This document shows, piece after piece, positions 17,200 to 25,660 of a stretch of DNA of 64,000 nucleotides. Made by a program: the position numbers and the translations under genes. Location: positions 1-64,000 of the forward strand of contig CANQRH010000005.1 of the NCBI GenBank assembly GCA_947626225.1, read 5' to 3'. The stretch is from Candidatus Gastranaerophilales bacterium. Its GTDB lineage: Bacteria; Cyanobacteriota; Vampirovibrionia; Gastranaerophilales; Gastranaerophilaceae. The notes under the pieces were generated by a model. It saw nothing but the letters and a program-made list of their open reading frames with translations. It ran no database searches and was not told the DNA's origin. The number at the start of each line of letters is the position of its first letter. Positions within the stretch are counted from its first letter, which is position 1.

Positions 17200-18258
17200 T
17201 TGACACTGGAATGTCTTGCAATAGGCTCATTGCCTCAAAAAAATATCGATGATGCTATGCAACTTGTAAAAGAGAACTTTGCAGATATTCCGTTTTGGCC
17301 TCAACTCGTAAAAATCAGTAAGAACGAAGACATGCTTGTCCAATTTTTGGAGAATATGCCTTCGTTTTCTTATGAAGGAGATAAAAATTTCTTTGACAGT
17401 GAAAGCGAAGAATTTTATGAAGGTCTGGAACAATTTTTCAGCGATTATGAAAAGATAATTGAAGATATTAACTGTGAAGAAATTGAACGTTATGCAATAA
17501 AATCATCAATAGCATTTGAGAAATTTTTGGATTTCGTAAAAGAGACGAAACCGCGTTATGCAAAGGGGCAGGTTGTCGGAGCCTTCACTTTGGCGGGATA
17601 TTTAACTGACAGGTCCGGCAAAGCAGCTCTTTTTGACGAAACTTTAAGGGATATTATAGTTAAAACACTTACTATTAAGGCATTATGGCAGGTTTATAAA
17701 ATCAAAAAAGCAAGTGAAAACACTGTTCCGATAATTTTCATTGATGAACCGTCCATATCTCAGCTAGGTACATCTGCATATATTACAATTTCTAAAGATG
17801 ATGCGGTTGAAATGATAAAATCCGTATCCGATGCCGTTAAAAAATTCGGCGGTATAAGTGCGGTACATTGCTGCGGAAAATGTGACTGGACAGTTCCTGT
17901 CAGGGCAGGTGTAAACATAATCAATATGGATGCGTACGGTTATGCCAAAAATTTGAGTTTGTTCGGAGCTGATGTGGAAGAATTTTTGAAATCGGGCGGA
18001 AAAATTGCCTGGGGTATAATACCGACATTGAATGCCGATGCACTTGCCTGTGCCGATGTGGAAGAAATGGTCTGCGTATTTGACAAAGCTGTAAAATATT
18101 TGACCAAAAAGGGTATTGATGAGAAAATTATTATTGAAAATTCGCTTATAACACCGTCATGCGGTGCGGGAGCTTTAAGCGAAAGTCTTGCCGAAAAGGC
18201 TATGAAGTTGACAAAGCAGTTGTCGGAGAGTTTAAAAGAAAGGTATTATGACATTTAA
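17200..18258 (+). CDS. Core (folate-independent) methionine synthase, MesB-like
   Basis: This MetE/UroD-superfamily methyltransferase has 352 residues and lacks the folate-binding N-terminal half of MetE. Motifs are GSLPQKN and DIPFWPQL near the N-terminus, IDEP (181-184), HCCGKC (His223, Cys225) and TPSCGAG (Cys321). His-x-Cys plus a distant Cys are the zinc ligands of MetE; the Glu ligand seems replaced by Asp in INMDAYGY (Asp244). Folate-independent core synthases of anaerobes (MesB) are thought to take methyl from CFeSP. CooC-like, folD and CFeSP-like genes follow. The TTG start at 17200 is chosen because AGGTG lies before it, and an earlier start would run into rplI. It overlaps the next gene by 11 bases. 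A UroD-like corrinoid methyltransferase with another acceptor is the alternative. Confidence 0.72.
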   Translation: MTLECLAIGSLPQKNIDDAMQLVKENFADIPFWPQLVKISKNEDMLVQFLENMPSFSYEGDKNFFDSESEEFYEGLEQFFSDYEKIIEDINCEEIERYAIKSSIAFEKFLDFVKETKPRYAKGQVVGAFTLAGYLTDRSGKAALFDETLRDIIVKTLTIKALWQVYKIKKASENTVPIIFIDEPSISQLGTSAYITISKDDAVEMIKSVSDAVKKFGGISAVHCCGKCDWTVPVRAGVNIINMDAYGYAKNLSLFGADVEEFLKSGGKIAWGIIPTLNADALACADVEEMVCVFDKAVKYLTKKGIDEKIIIENSLITPSCGAGALSESLAEKAMKLTKQLSESLKERYYDI

Positions 18259-18994
18259 GTTAGCGGTAACGGGAAAAAGCGGGAGCGGTAAGACAACGGT
18301 TGCAAAAGCCTTTATGAGAATTTTTCAGGAATATTTTCCCGAAAAATCAATTCTGCTGTTTGATAATGATTTAACCGGAGAACTCGGACACAGTTTCGGA
18401 CTGGATATAAGAAATACAATTTACGGTATCAGAAGCGGGAAACACGAATATAAAACGGGGATTCCCGAAGGAATGTCAAAGCAGGAGTTTGTCGAATGGG
18501 CAATGGAAGATATTGTTGTTTCACTTTATGACAATGTTGATATTATTGTTTCATGGTTCGTTGGTTCAAAGGATTGCAGATGCCCTATAACCGGGCAAAT
18601 TAATGATGCCGTATTAAAGCTCATTGACAGGTATGACATTGTAATTTTTGATTGCGAGTTTGATTTAAAATATTTAAATCAGCTTGTTGATACGGATATT
18701 GATACAACATTGATTGTTGCAAATCCGACGGAAGAAAGTGCACATTTGGCAAAGCGTATTGAAGAATTTAGTGCAAAATATTCGGCAGGCACTCAGCTTG
18801 GCGTTGTTTTAAATAAGGTGGATAATACAAATCTGCCTTCGGTTTATGAACTTTTGAAACGGTTTGATTTGGATGTTTTAGGGGTTATACCGATTGATAA
18901 CAATGTGCATCCCATGGAGAGAGAATCCAAAATAATACAGGATGCCATAAAACAGTTTTATTTCAGGTTAAACCTTCCGCAAATCAGGGAGTAA
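18248..18994 (+). CDS. CooC-like P-loop ATPase
   Basis: This 248-residue SIMIBI-class ATPase has a P-loop at residues 9-17 (GKSGSGKTT), a switch-like DNDLTGELG, and Asp-based IVIFDCEFD as Walker B. A CxC motif lies at Cys110-Cys112 followed by Pro (KDCRCPITGQ). CooC proteins, which deliver nickel to CO dehydrogenase, carry a CxC at the dimer interface, and this is the main reason for the call. The gene overlaps the MesB-like gene by 11 bases and precedes folD by 3 bases. No CODH gene is in this window, so the client may be the corrinoid iron-sulfur protein (for example cluster loading or reductive activation); that is inference. Confidence 0.75.
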   Translation: MTFKLAVTGKSGSGKTTVAKAFMRIFQEYFPEKSILLFDNDLTGELGHSFGLDIRNTIYGIRSGKHEYKTGIPEGMSKQEFVEWAMEDIVVSLYDNVDIIVSWFVGSKDCRCPITGQINDAVLKLIDRYDIVIFDCEFDLKYLNQLVDTDIDTTLIVANPTEESAHLAKRIEEFSAKYSAGTQLGVVLNKVDNTNLPSVYELLKRFDLDVLGVIPIDNNVHPMERESKIIQDAIKQFYFRLNLPQIRE

Positions 18995-18997
18995 AAA

Positions 18998-19837
18998 ATG
19001 GCTGTAATTTTAGACGGAAAAAAATTAAGAGATAAAATATTTGAGCAATTGGCATTGAAAATTGAAAAAATGCCTGTAAAACCGACACTTGCCGTAATTC
19101 TTGCGGGTGATGACGGTGCAAGCAAGATTTATGTGAATAACAAAAGAAAATCCGCTCAAAAACTCGGGATAAATTCCGTTGTTTATGAATATCCGTCTGA
19201 TGTGAGCGAAACGGAACTTCTTAATAAAATAGATGAACTTAATCGGGACAAATCCGTGAACGCCGTTTTGGTACAGCTTCCGCTTCCGAAACATATTGAT
19301 AAATTTAAAATAATTAATGCTATATCGCCGATAAAGGATGTCGACGGCTTGACCGTATACAACAGCGGAAAACTTTTTACCGGTGAAAAGCCTTACGTAT
19401 ATCCGTGTACTCCTAAAGGAATACTTTTACTTTTGGACGAATACGGGATAGAGATAGAAGGCAGGCATGCCGTTGTTATCGGTCGCTCAAATCTTGTCGG
19501 AAAACCTGCCGCACAAATGCTTTTGCGGCGTAATGCCACGGTAACAATGTGCAGCAGTTATACAAAAAATCTTGCAGACATAACAAAAACTGCTGATATT
19601 TTGGTTTCAGCAGTAGGAAAAAGTATTGTAGGGGAAAATTATATTAAATCTGATTGTGTTGTTGTTGATGTTGGAATTTTTAAAGGAGATGACGGGAAAA
19701 CCCGCGGTGACGTAAATTTCGATAGTGTTTCAAAGTCCGTTTCATATATAACACCTGTTCCCGGGGGTGTCGGCCCGATGACGATTGCATCTTTAATGCT
19801 GAATACCGTCGAATTGTTTGAAAAACAGCAGTTGTAA
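18998..19837 (+). CDS. folD: Methylene-THF dehydrogenase / methenyl-THF cyclohydrolase
   Basis: FolD is a bifunctional NADP-dependent enzyme that interconverts 10-formyl-, methenyl- and methylene-tetrahydrofolate. It has 279 residues, the usual size. Motifs seen are YVNNKRKSAQKLGI (catalytic Lys and Tyr region), VQLPLPKH, KDVDGLTVYNSGKL, the Rossmann GRSNLVGKPAAQML, and the C-terminal TPVPGGVGPMTIASLMLNTVE. It is 3 bases after the CooC-like gene, in a unit with the MesB-like methyltransferase, which places folate one-carbon supply next to methyl transfer. Confidence 0.95.
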   Translation: MAVILDGKKLRDKIFEQLALKIEKMPVKPTLAVILAGDDGASKIYVNNKRKSAQKLGINSVVYEYPSDVSETELLNKIDELNRDKSVNAVLVQLPLPKHIDKFKIINAISPIKDVDGLTVYNSGKLFTGEKPYVYPCTPKGILLLLDEYGIEIEGRHAVVIGRSNLVGKPAAQMLLRRNATVTMCSSYTKNLADITKTADILVSAVGKSIVGENYIKSDCVVVDVGIFKGDDGKTRGDVNFDSVSKSVSYITPVPGGVGPMTIASLMLNTVELFEKQQL

Positions 19838-19929
19838 ATATAAGCTTGGAGTAATCTCCAAAATATATTGTCGGTATATTTATTCTCCGACAGGGAGAAG
19901 TCATCTTGCCTGTTACTGCTATTACCTGT

Positions 19930-20109
19930 AAAGTATATGCATACTCCGGGGCGAATAAGCAGGCTTCGCCTGTTTTTTGCATTTTCTCGAAAGTATATGC
20001 ATACTTCGGGGTGAAGGAGTAGGCTTTGCCTATTTTCTGCATTTCCTCTAAAGTATTTGCATACTCCGGGGTGGAGGAGTAGGCTATGCCTACCCGCCGA
20101 GCAGTTGAA
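19930..20109. repeat. Three tandem 60-bp repeats
   Basis: Units start at 19930, 19990 and 20050, exactly 60 bases apart. Each holds AAAGTATATGCATACTCCGGGG (with small changes), then GGAGTAGGCTTTGCCT, a short palindrome. A more diverged unit may precede them at about 19870. Unit length is a multiple of three, so reading frames stay open through them on the minus strand. The last unit overlaps the 3' end of the gene at 20090-20422. There is no spacer diversity, so this is not a CRISPR array. Confidence 0.75.
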
Positions 20110-20422
20110 GCTGACAAGCAGATTTGATGTTGTCTTTGACAAGGTTTTTCAAACTTGATATTTCGTTTTCAATCAAACTTATCTGTGAGTCAAGCGAATC
20201 TTGTCTGGTTTCCAAGTAGGATTCTTCTCTTTGTAATGCGATGTAGTTCGGATCATCTTCCAAATCTCCGGAGCTGTCATCATCGTCATACAATTGTGCA
20301 ATGTCTCCCATTTGTCTGGTAACATAGTTACATCTGCTCATTACCAGAGTTTGTTCGAATTGCAGCTGGCTTTTTTGAAGTGTGAATAAGTTCTTCTGTG
20401 CGTCAATTGCTAAAAAAGTCAT
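20090..20422 (-). CDS. Small coiled-coil protein, SQxR/NIxS family (diverged copy)
   Basis: This 110-residue helical protein without signal peptide has a long N-terminal helix (MTFLAIDAQKNLFTLQKSQLQFE), an acidic break (DDDDSSGDLEDDP, about 45-57) and a second heptad helix ending LKNLVKDNIKS. The layout and the terminal DNIKS resemble the proteins at 2712-3041 and 4324-5574. The start has a strong GGAGAG site. The stop lies inside the 60-bp tandem repeats. It sits against the direction of folD and ftsH and separates the MesB-like block from the CFeSP-like block. No function is recognised. Confidence 0.6.
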   Translation of the reverse strand: MTFLAIDAQKNLFTLQKSQLQFEQTLVMSRCNYVTRQMGDIAQLYDDDDSSGDLEDDPNYIALQREESYLETRQDSLDSQISLIENEISSLKNLVKDNIKSACQLQLLGG

Positions 20423-20602
20423 CTCGTTCTCTCCTTATTTTTATAAGTTGCTCTTACACATGTAAAGTAATTTGAGATTTCAGGATTTCACGTTTAATAT
20501 TTTTTGTTACATTTCGTAATATATAATCAAAAACAGTATTATTACGACTATTTATTTTTTATTGATTTTAAGTTATAATACGGAAAAAAGAGAGGTAATT
20601 TA

Positions 20603-22492
20603 ATGAATAAAAGTCAATCTGCAGGAATGTATATTGTTTTGGGTATAGTAATACTTTTGTTTGTATCATCGGTATTTCTGTCTTCGCCTGCAACAAAAAC
20701 GGAAGAAATATCCTATTCCAATTTTTTGGAAAGACTGGATAAAGGAGAGTTTTCAAAAGTAGAAAAAGCTGAAGACTTTTTGATTGCTGTTCCTAAAAAT
20801 CAGCCGGAACAAAAGACTGTTACCCCTACCGTTAACAATCCTTTCGGTGTTCCGGAAACACAGGCTCCCGTTTTACGTTACAAGGTTTTGACACCCGTAT
20901 ATGATCCTGATTTGATGAAAAGACTTGATGCTTCAAAAGCGGATGTACAGATGACTCGTGCCGCAGATTCATCAAAGGCTCTGGGTAATTTGTTAAGTTA
21001 TCTTCTGCTTCCGATATTATTTATAGTATTTTTGTTGATAATGGCAAAAAGTGTTCAGGCAGGCGGTACTCAAGCTATGTCTTTCGGCAAGAGCAAAGCA
21101 AAAATGCTTCTTGACAGTAAAGTAAAAACCACGTTTAAAGATGTTGCCGGTATCGATGAGGAAAAGAAAGAGTTGGAAGAAATAGTCGACTTTTTGAAAA
21201 ACGGCGACAAATATATAAGATTAGGTGCTAAAATCCCCAAAGGTGTACTCCTTGTGGGGCCTCCGGGAACGGGTAAAACATTAATGGCAAAAGCTGTTGC
21301 GGGTGAAGCCGGTGTTCCGTTCTTTTCAATCAGCGGTTCCGATTTTGTGGAGATGTTTGTCGGTGTCGGTGCCAGTCGTGTAAGAGATTTGTTTGAACAG
21401 GCAAAAAAACATCAGCCCTGTATTATATTTATCGACGAAATTGATGCTGTGGGACGTCAGCGCGGAGCCGGTTTGGGCGGAGGTCATGATGAGCGTGAAC
21501 AAACATTAAACCAGCTGCTTGTAGAAATGGACGGTTTTGATGAAAATACAAATATTATTGTAATTGCGGCAACTAACAGACCGGATATTCTTGATAATGC
21601 GCTTTTAAGACCGGGAAGGTTTGACAGACAAATTTATATTAATGCTCCCGATGTCAGAGGCAGAGAACAAATTCTGAAAGTACATGCAAAAAATAAAAAA
21701 CTTGATGATGAAGTTGATTTGAAAACACTTGCAAAACGAACCCCCGGATTTACCGGTGCCGATTTGCAAAATTTACTGAATGAAGCAGCTTTGCTTGCGG
21801 CAAGAAATAACAAAGATAAAATCTATATGGATGATATTGATAATTCAATTGACAGAGTTATTGCAGGTATTGAAAAGAAAAGCAAAGTTATGACTGACGA
21901 GGATAAAGAGCTTACATCATATCACGAAGTCGGGCATGCGCTTTTGGCAAGGCTTTTAAAAGATGCGGATGACCTTCACAAAGTTTCCATAATTCCGCGC
22001 GGATACGCTCTGGGCGTAACTTGGACAAAGCCGAAAGATGAAAAGGTTCACACGAGTAAAGCAAAACTTCTGGCACAGATTACCGTGTCGCTCGGCGGAC
22101 GTGCCGCGGAAGAAATTGTTTACGGTAAAGATAAAATAAGTACGGGTGCTTCTCAAGACCTTGTAAATGTTACCAATATTGCAAGGAAAATGGTTACCGC
22201 ATGGGGCATGTCAGAAAAGCTCGGAAATATGGCTTACGGCAAAAATCAGGAAAATGTGTTTATGGGCAGAGATTTCGGGCACCAGAGAGATTATTCCGAA
22301 CAGGTTGCCTATGAAATTGATGAAGAAATGAAACGTATTGTCGATGAAAAATACAAAGAAGCCAAAAAATTACTTTCGGATAACAGAGATATGCTTGAGG
22401 CTATATCAAAAGAACTTCTTGACAAAGAAACCCTTGATGATACCGAATTCAGCGAAATAATGAGCAGGGTGGAAGGTGAAAGAAACAGTTAA
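20603..22492 (+). CDS. ftsH: ATP-dependent zinc metalloprotease FtsH
   Basis: FtsH is a membrane-bound AAA+ protease for quality control of membrane and regulatory proteins. It has 629 residues. There are two membrane segments (about 9-28 and 131-150), then AAA Walker A GPPGTGKT, Walker [12 protein letters not shown], the SRH with [18 protein letters not shown], and the zinc site HEVGH in the peptidase domain. The ribosome site is GAGAGG. The CFeSP small-subunit-like gene begins inside its last 17 bases, an odd partner that implies co-transcription. Confidence 0.97.
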   Translation: MNKSQSAGMYIVLGIVILLFVSSVFLSSPATKTEEISYSNFLERLDKGEFSKVEKAEDFLIAVPKNQPEQKTVTPTVNNPFGVPETQAPVLRYKVLTPVYDPDLMKRLDASKADVQMTRAADSSKALGNLLSYLLLPILFIVFLLIMAKSVQAGGTQAMSFGKSKAKMLLDSKVKTTFKDVAGIDEEKKELEEIVDFLKNGDKYIRLGAKIPKGVLLVGPPGTGKTLMAKAVAGEAGVPFFSISGSDFVEMFVGVGASRVRDLFEQAKKHQPCIIFIDEIDAVGRQRGAGLGGGHDEREQTLNQLLVEMDGFDENTNIIVIAATNRPDILDNALLRPGRFDRQIYINAPDVRGREQILKVHAKNKKLDDEVDLKTLAKRTPGFTGADLQNLLNEAALLAARNNKDKIYMDDIDNSIDRVIAGIEKKSKVMTDEDKELTSYHEVGHALLARLLKDADDLHKVSIIPRGYALGVTWTKPKDEKVHTSKAKLLAQITVSLGGRAAEEIVYGKDKISTGASQDLVNVTNIARKMVTAWGMSEKLGNMAYGKNQENVFMGRDFGHQRDYSEQVAYEIDEEMKRIVDEKYKEAKKLLSDNRDMLEAISKELLDKETLDDTEFSEIMSRVEGERNS

Positions 22493-23108
22493 ATACATTC
22501 TCTGTGAAGATGATAAAGATTGCGATATCCTATGTTTAAAATTTGATAATGCGGAAGGGGCAAGTGAAAAGTTAAAAGAAATTCTTCCGCACGTTGATAA
22601 ACCGCTTATGATTAGAGGCTGCGGTGTTGACGGGGTTGATGCCGTTCTTCTTCCCGAGCTTATGAATGTCCTTGACAGACCTTGTATTATAGGGATTGTT
22701 AATGAGAACAATTACAAAAGTATTATTCCGCCTGCGGTGAGAGGCGGACATACCGTTATTATCCGAACACCGATTGATATTAACCTCGCAAAAGAAATGA
22801 ATATACTCGCATCAGAGCTTGGGTTGGAAAATGTAATTATAGACACGGATATAGGCGGTTTGGGTTACGGCTTTGAATACGGATACAGTATTATGGAAAA
22901 GATAGGACTTGAGGATGACAAATATCTGAATAAACCAATGATTTCTTTTGCCGTAGAAGAAACGATGAAAACCAAAGAAGCCCGCGAAAACGCTCAAAAT
23001 GCCTTGTTCATGGAAATAGCCGCAGCTTCGGCGGTAAAAGCAGCCGGTGCAAGTTATATCGTAATGCACTCGAAAGAAGCTTTGAAAGCCATGAAAGGAC
23101 TTGAATAA
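22476..23108 (+). CDS. Corrinoid iron-sulfur protein small subunit-like (AcsD/CdhD), short form
   Basis: At 210 residues it is about 100 shorter than acetogen AcsD (about 310). What remains is the TIM-barrel core: NENNYKSI, RTPIDINLAKEMNIL, the highly conserved DTDIGGLGYGFEYGYSIMEKI (residues about 125-145) and the C-terminal helix with GASYIVMHSKEAL. The N-terminal strand region of the family is absent. GTG is the likely start, inside the end of ftsH with GGTGGAAG before it. It is joined to the next gene by a one-base overlap (TAATG). In CFeSP the small subunit caps the cobamide of the large subunit. A role in methyl carriage for methionine synthesis is inferred. Confidence 0.8.
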   Translation: MKETVKYILCEDDKDCDILCLKFDNAEGASEKLKEILPHVDKPLMIRGCGVDGVDAVLLPELMNVLDRPCIIGIVNENNYKSIIPPAVRGGHTVIIRTPIDINLAKEMNILASELGLENVIIDTDIGGLGYGFEYGYSIMEKIGLEDDKYLNKPMISFAVEETMKTKEARENAQNALFMEIAAASAVKAAGASYIVMHSKEALKAMKGLE

Positions 23109-24229
23109 TGGAACTTTCAGGACTTCAAATTTTTAAATATCTTCCCGCATCAAAGAAACTTGAACATACAAACTGCAAGGAGTGCGGTTTTCCTACTTGT
23201 ATGGCATTTTCGCTTATGCTTGCCAAGCATAAAACAGATATTTCAAAATGTCCTTATGCCCCTGAAGAATTGTGTGAAATATACGAACACAGCACAAAAC
23301 AGCCGCAAAAAACAGTGGAAATATGCGGGTTAAAAATCGGCGGAGAAAACGTGCTTTACAGGCATGAAAAGACCTTTGTCAATCGAACGGTAATGGCTGT
23401 AGTTATTGATATGGCAGAACCTGATTGGAAAGAAAAATTTCGTCGGGCAAAAGATTTTGAAATAAAATGCGTTAATGATATTTTAAAAGTTGATTTGTTT
23501 ATTATCAAAAACGGAACTTTGCCGTCAGATGTGCCGTCGGTTACTTATGAGGAATACAAAAAGCTTCCTCTTATTGAAATTCAAGATGAAGATTTTGAAA
23601 AAACTTCCCGAAGACTAATTGAAATCCGTAAAAAAGCGGTGCTTGAAAAAGATGAAACCTATTCAAATCCGGCTTGTGTTTATTTTCATAAAACCGATAA
23701 TTTGAAAACTCTTTGCGCAAAAGCTTCTTATTACATCTGTAAATATGCAAACATGCTTGTATTTGAAGATTTTGATGCGAGTATGTTTTTGGCTTTAATG
23801 ATTTTAAGACAAAATATTTTTACCGATCCGCAAAGACCTTTGCAAGTTGAGGGCGGAATTTATGAATTTAATAATCCTGATGAAAAATCACTTGTTTTTA
23901 TGACAACAAATTTTGCGCTTACGTTTTTTGCCGTAGCCAACGAACTTGAAAGTTTGGACGTTCCTTCGTATCTGGTGGTTATTCCTGCTGACGGTATGAG
24001 TGTTTTGACGGCATGGTCATCGGAAAAGCTCACCGTAAAGAGCATCGCAAATGCCCTTAAAAAATTCGATTTTGAAAAGAAAATCAAAACGCGCGATATA
24101 ATAATTCCCGGACTTCTTGCCCATATGAAAGAGGAACTTGAAGAAGAACTAAAAGGTTTCAGAATTATTGTGGGGACTGTTCATGCTTATGAAACAAAAG
24201 ATTTTGTCCGCAAATTTACTCAGGTATAA
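23108..24229 (+). CDS. Corrinoid iron-sulfur protein large subunit-like (AcsC/CdhE), short form
   Basis: This 373-residue protein compares with about 445 for AcsC. The N-terminal [4Fe-4S] domain is intact (Cys23, Cys26, Cys31, Cys48; TNCKECGFPTCMAF...KCPY) and so are the LYRHEKTF segment, the RQNIFTDPQRPLQVE segment and the C-terminal corrinoid-binding region (TTNFALTFFAV, IPADGMSVLTAW, IIIPGLLAHMKEELEEEL). The middle of the TIM barrel is shortened. The family's large subunit carries cobamide and a low-potential cluster for its reactivation. It is translationally coupled to the small subunit-like gene and ends the unit. Confidence 0.82.
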   Translation: MELSGLQIFKYLPASKKLEHTNCKECGFPTCMAFSLMLAKHKTDISKCPYAPEELCEIYEHSTKQPQKTVEICGLKIGGENVLYRHEKTFVNRTVMAVVIDMAEPDWKEKFRRAKDFEIKCVNDILKVDLFIIKNGTLPSDVPSVTYEEYKKLPLIEIQDEDFEKTSRRLIEIRKKAVLEKDETYSNPACVYFHKTDNLKTLCAKASYYICKYANMLVFEDFDASMFLALMILRQNIFTDPQRPLQVEGGIYEFNNPDEKSLVFMTTNFALTFFAVANELESLDVPSYLVVIPADGMSVLTAWSSEKLTVKSIANALKKFDFEKKIKTRDIIIPGLLAHMKEELEEELKGFRIIVGTVHAYETKDFVRKFTQV

Positions 24230-24322
24230 ATTCTATAGTTATTAAATATAATGAAGTTTAATATGGATTGTCAAGTCACAAATTGACAGGAAGATTTAGC
24301 GGATTTTTTTGTATTTTTTATT

Positions 24323-25108
24323 TCAGATGATTTTTGCGTATGAAAGGAAGTAATCGGATATAATATTAACCAACATCGGCAAAATCCAAATCATTATTGC
24401 CGCACCAAGTACGGGTTTAAACAGAAAGCTTAACTGGAAAACGTTTACCTGAGGAGCGGTTTTTGAAATTACCCCGAGAATAATATCCTGACCTAATGTC
24501 GCAAGCAATACGGGTGAGGCTATTTGCAATCCCATATACAATACATTCGAGGACAAATCAACCAGATAATCAAGGTTTACAAGCTCCGTTAACGGGATTA
24601 TTGTCGCATCAAGTGCAAATATATCAAAACTGTGTATAAATGCCTGCAAAAGCCAGTAAATTCCCCCTAACTGGATAAAAATTATTATTCCGAGAAGTGA
24701 AAAACATTTTCCGACAATAGATACCTGTGAAGATGTTGTCGGATCCAATACCATTGCGGATGAAAGTCCCATCTGCATATTTACCATATCTCCGCCCGCT
24801 TCTATTGCCATAAGTATTAGTTGTGCAATATAGCCTATCATGGCACCTACAACCATATTTAATAAAATAGACAGCACAAAAGAATCTTTAATTATGGTCA
24901 CATCGGGTTTTACCGTACAGGTTAACACTATTGTCATTAAAAGTGCCAGTGCAACTTTTATTGTTCCGGGCATTTCTTTTCTGTTAAATACGGGTGCAAA
25001 TCTGAAAAAACCGAGTACTCTGGCAAATATAAATATTCCCGCCCCCAAATAGGCATTGAGCATGGGAAACATTTTCATTAACTCTGCAATTATATCGTCC
25101 ATAAGCAC
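24323..25108 (-). CDS. fliR: Flagellar export apparatus protein FliR
   Basis: FliR is an inner-membrane component of the flagellar type III export gate, forming the helical FliP5-FliQ4-FliR1 core. It has 261 residues, the usual length, with about six hydrophobic segments. Family motifs are ARVLGFFRFAPVFNRKEMPGTIKVALALLMT and QLILMAIEAGGDMVNMQMGLSSAMVLDP, plus ASPVLLATLGQDIILGVISKTAPQVNVFQLSFLFKP. It is the last gene of the minus-strand fliM/N-O-P-Q-R unit, which continues from pilus genes upstream. Confidence 0.92.
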   Translation of the reverse strand: MLMDDIIAELMKMFPMLNAYLGAGIFIFARVLGFFRFAPVFNRKEMPGTIKVALALLMTIVLTCTVKPDVTIIKDSFVLSILLNMVVGAMIGYIAQLILMAIEAGGDMVNMQMGLSSAMVLDPTTSSQVSIVGKCFSLLGIIIFIQLGGIYWLLQAFIHSFDIFALDATIIPLTELVNLDYLVDLSSNVLYMGLQIASPVLLATLGQDIILGVISKTAPQVNVFQLSFLFKPVLGAAIMIWILPMLVNIISDYFLSYAKII

Positions 25109-25159
25109 CCTGCTGTTGTTTTACATTTCTCTGCGTAATATAGTTTTCTTGTCATTTTT

Positions 25160-25651
25160 TTATGTTCTGTTAAGTATTGTATTGGTTTCAACAAAATCCG
25201 GTCTCGGCATCGGAGTTCTGGGGCTGGGAAGGTATTTCATTTTTTGTTGATTATCTATAAACGGAACTTTGCCCGGATTTTTCATAATTTCATTTATTGT
25301 AGGTGTGACGTTGAATTTGTCGCTCATTTCTTTTTCAAAAGGAGATGTGTATTTATAATAATTGGAAGGAAGAGCGTATGAATCATTTTTTGAAACGAGG
25401 TTAAAAGCAATTGCCATTCCGTCATTGACAAATCCTTTTAAGAGGTTTATAAAACCTATTCCGCCTATTACAATTACGAGGAACACGCCGAGAATTTTAG
25501 GTGCCGCTGCAATTGTCTGTTCCTGAACCTGTGTTACAGCCTGCAAAATACCTACAACCAAACCTATACCCGCCGCAACAAGTACGCACGGCATTGATAT
25601 CGTGAGCATTAATAAAAATCCTTTTGCTAAATATTCTACTAAAACTTCCAT
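25160..25651 (-). CDS. fliQ: Flagellar export protein FliQ with long C-terminal extension
   Basis: Residues 1-88 are an ordinary FliQ with two membrane helices (VLVEYLAKGFLLMLTISMPCVLVAAGIGLVVGILQAVTQVQEQT ... FLVIVIGGIGFI). FliQ normally ends there (about 89 residues), but this protein runs on to 163 residues. The polar tail is rich in Pro, Asn and Tyr (SNYYKYTSPFEKEM ... LPSPRTPMPRPDF). The frame has no break, so a fused extra segment or read-through of an old spacer is seen, not a frameshift. FliQ tails face the periplasm or gate, so interaction with export partners is possible. Genes fliP and fliR flank it. Confidence 0.88.
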   Translation of the reverse strand: MEVLVEYLAKGFLLMLTISMPCVLVAAGIGLVVGILQAVTQVQEQTIAAAPKILGVFLVIVIGGIGFINLLKGFVNDGMAIAFNLVSKNDSYALPSNYYKYTSPFEKEMSDKFNVTPTINEIMKNPGKVPFIDNQQKMKYLPSPRTPMPRPDFVETNTILNRT

Positions 25652-25660
25652 TGTTTAACC

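Noticed and set aside
17200-18258. Uroporphyrinogen decarboxylase (HemE)
   Set aside because: It has the MetE-like IDEP, HxC and distant Cys zinc-site motifs and lies with CooC-like, FolD and CFeSP-like genes; HemE has no zinc site.
19930-20109. CRISPR array
   Set aside because: Whole 60-base units repeat without unique spacers, and no cas genes are in the window.
19639-20142. Minus-strand open frames across the 60-bp repeats that could encode a repeat protein
   Set aside because: They arise because the unit is 60 bases and contains no stop in two frames; they overlap folD antisense, have no ribosome site and no plausible composition.
20603-24229. Complete Wood-Ljungdahl acetyl-CoA synthase cluster
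   Set aside because: Only shortened CFeSP-type genes are seen; no acsB, cooS or acsE is present in the window.
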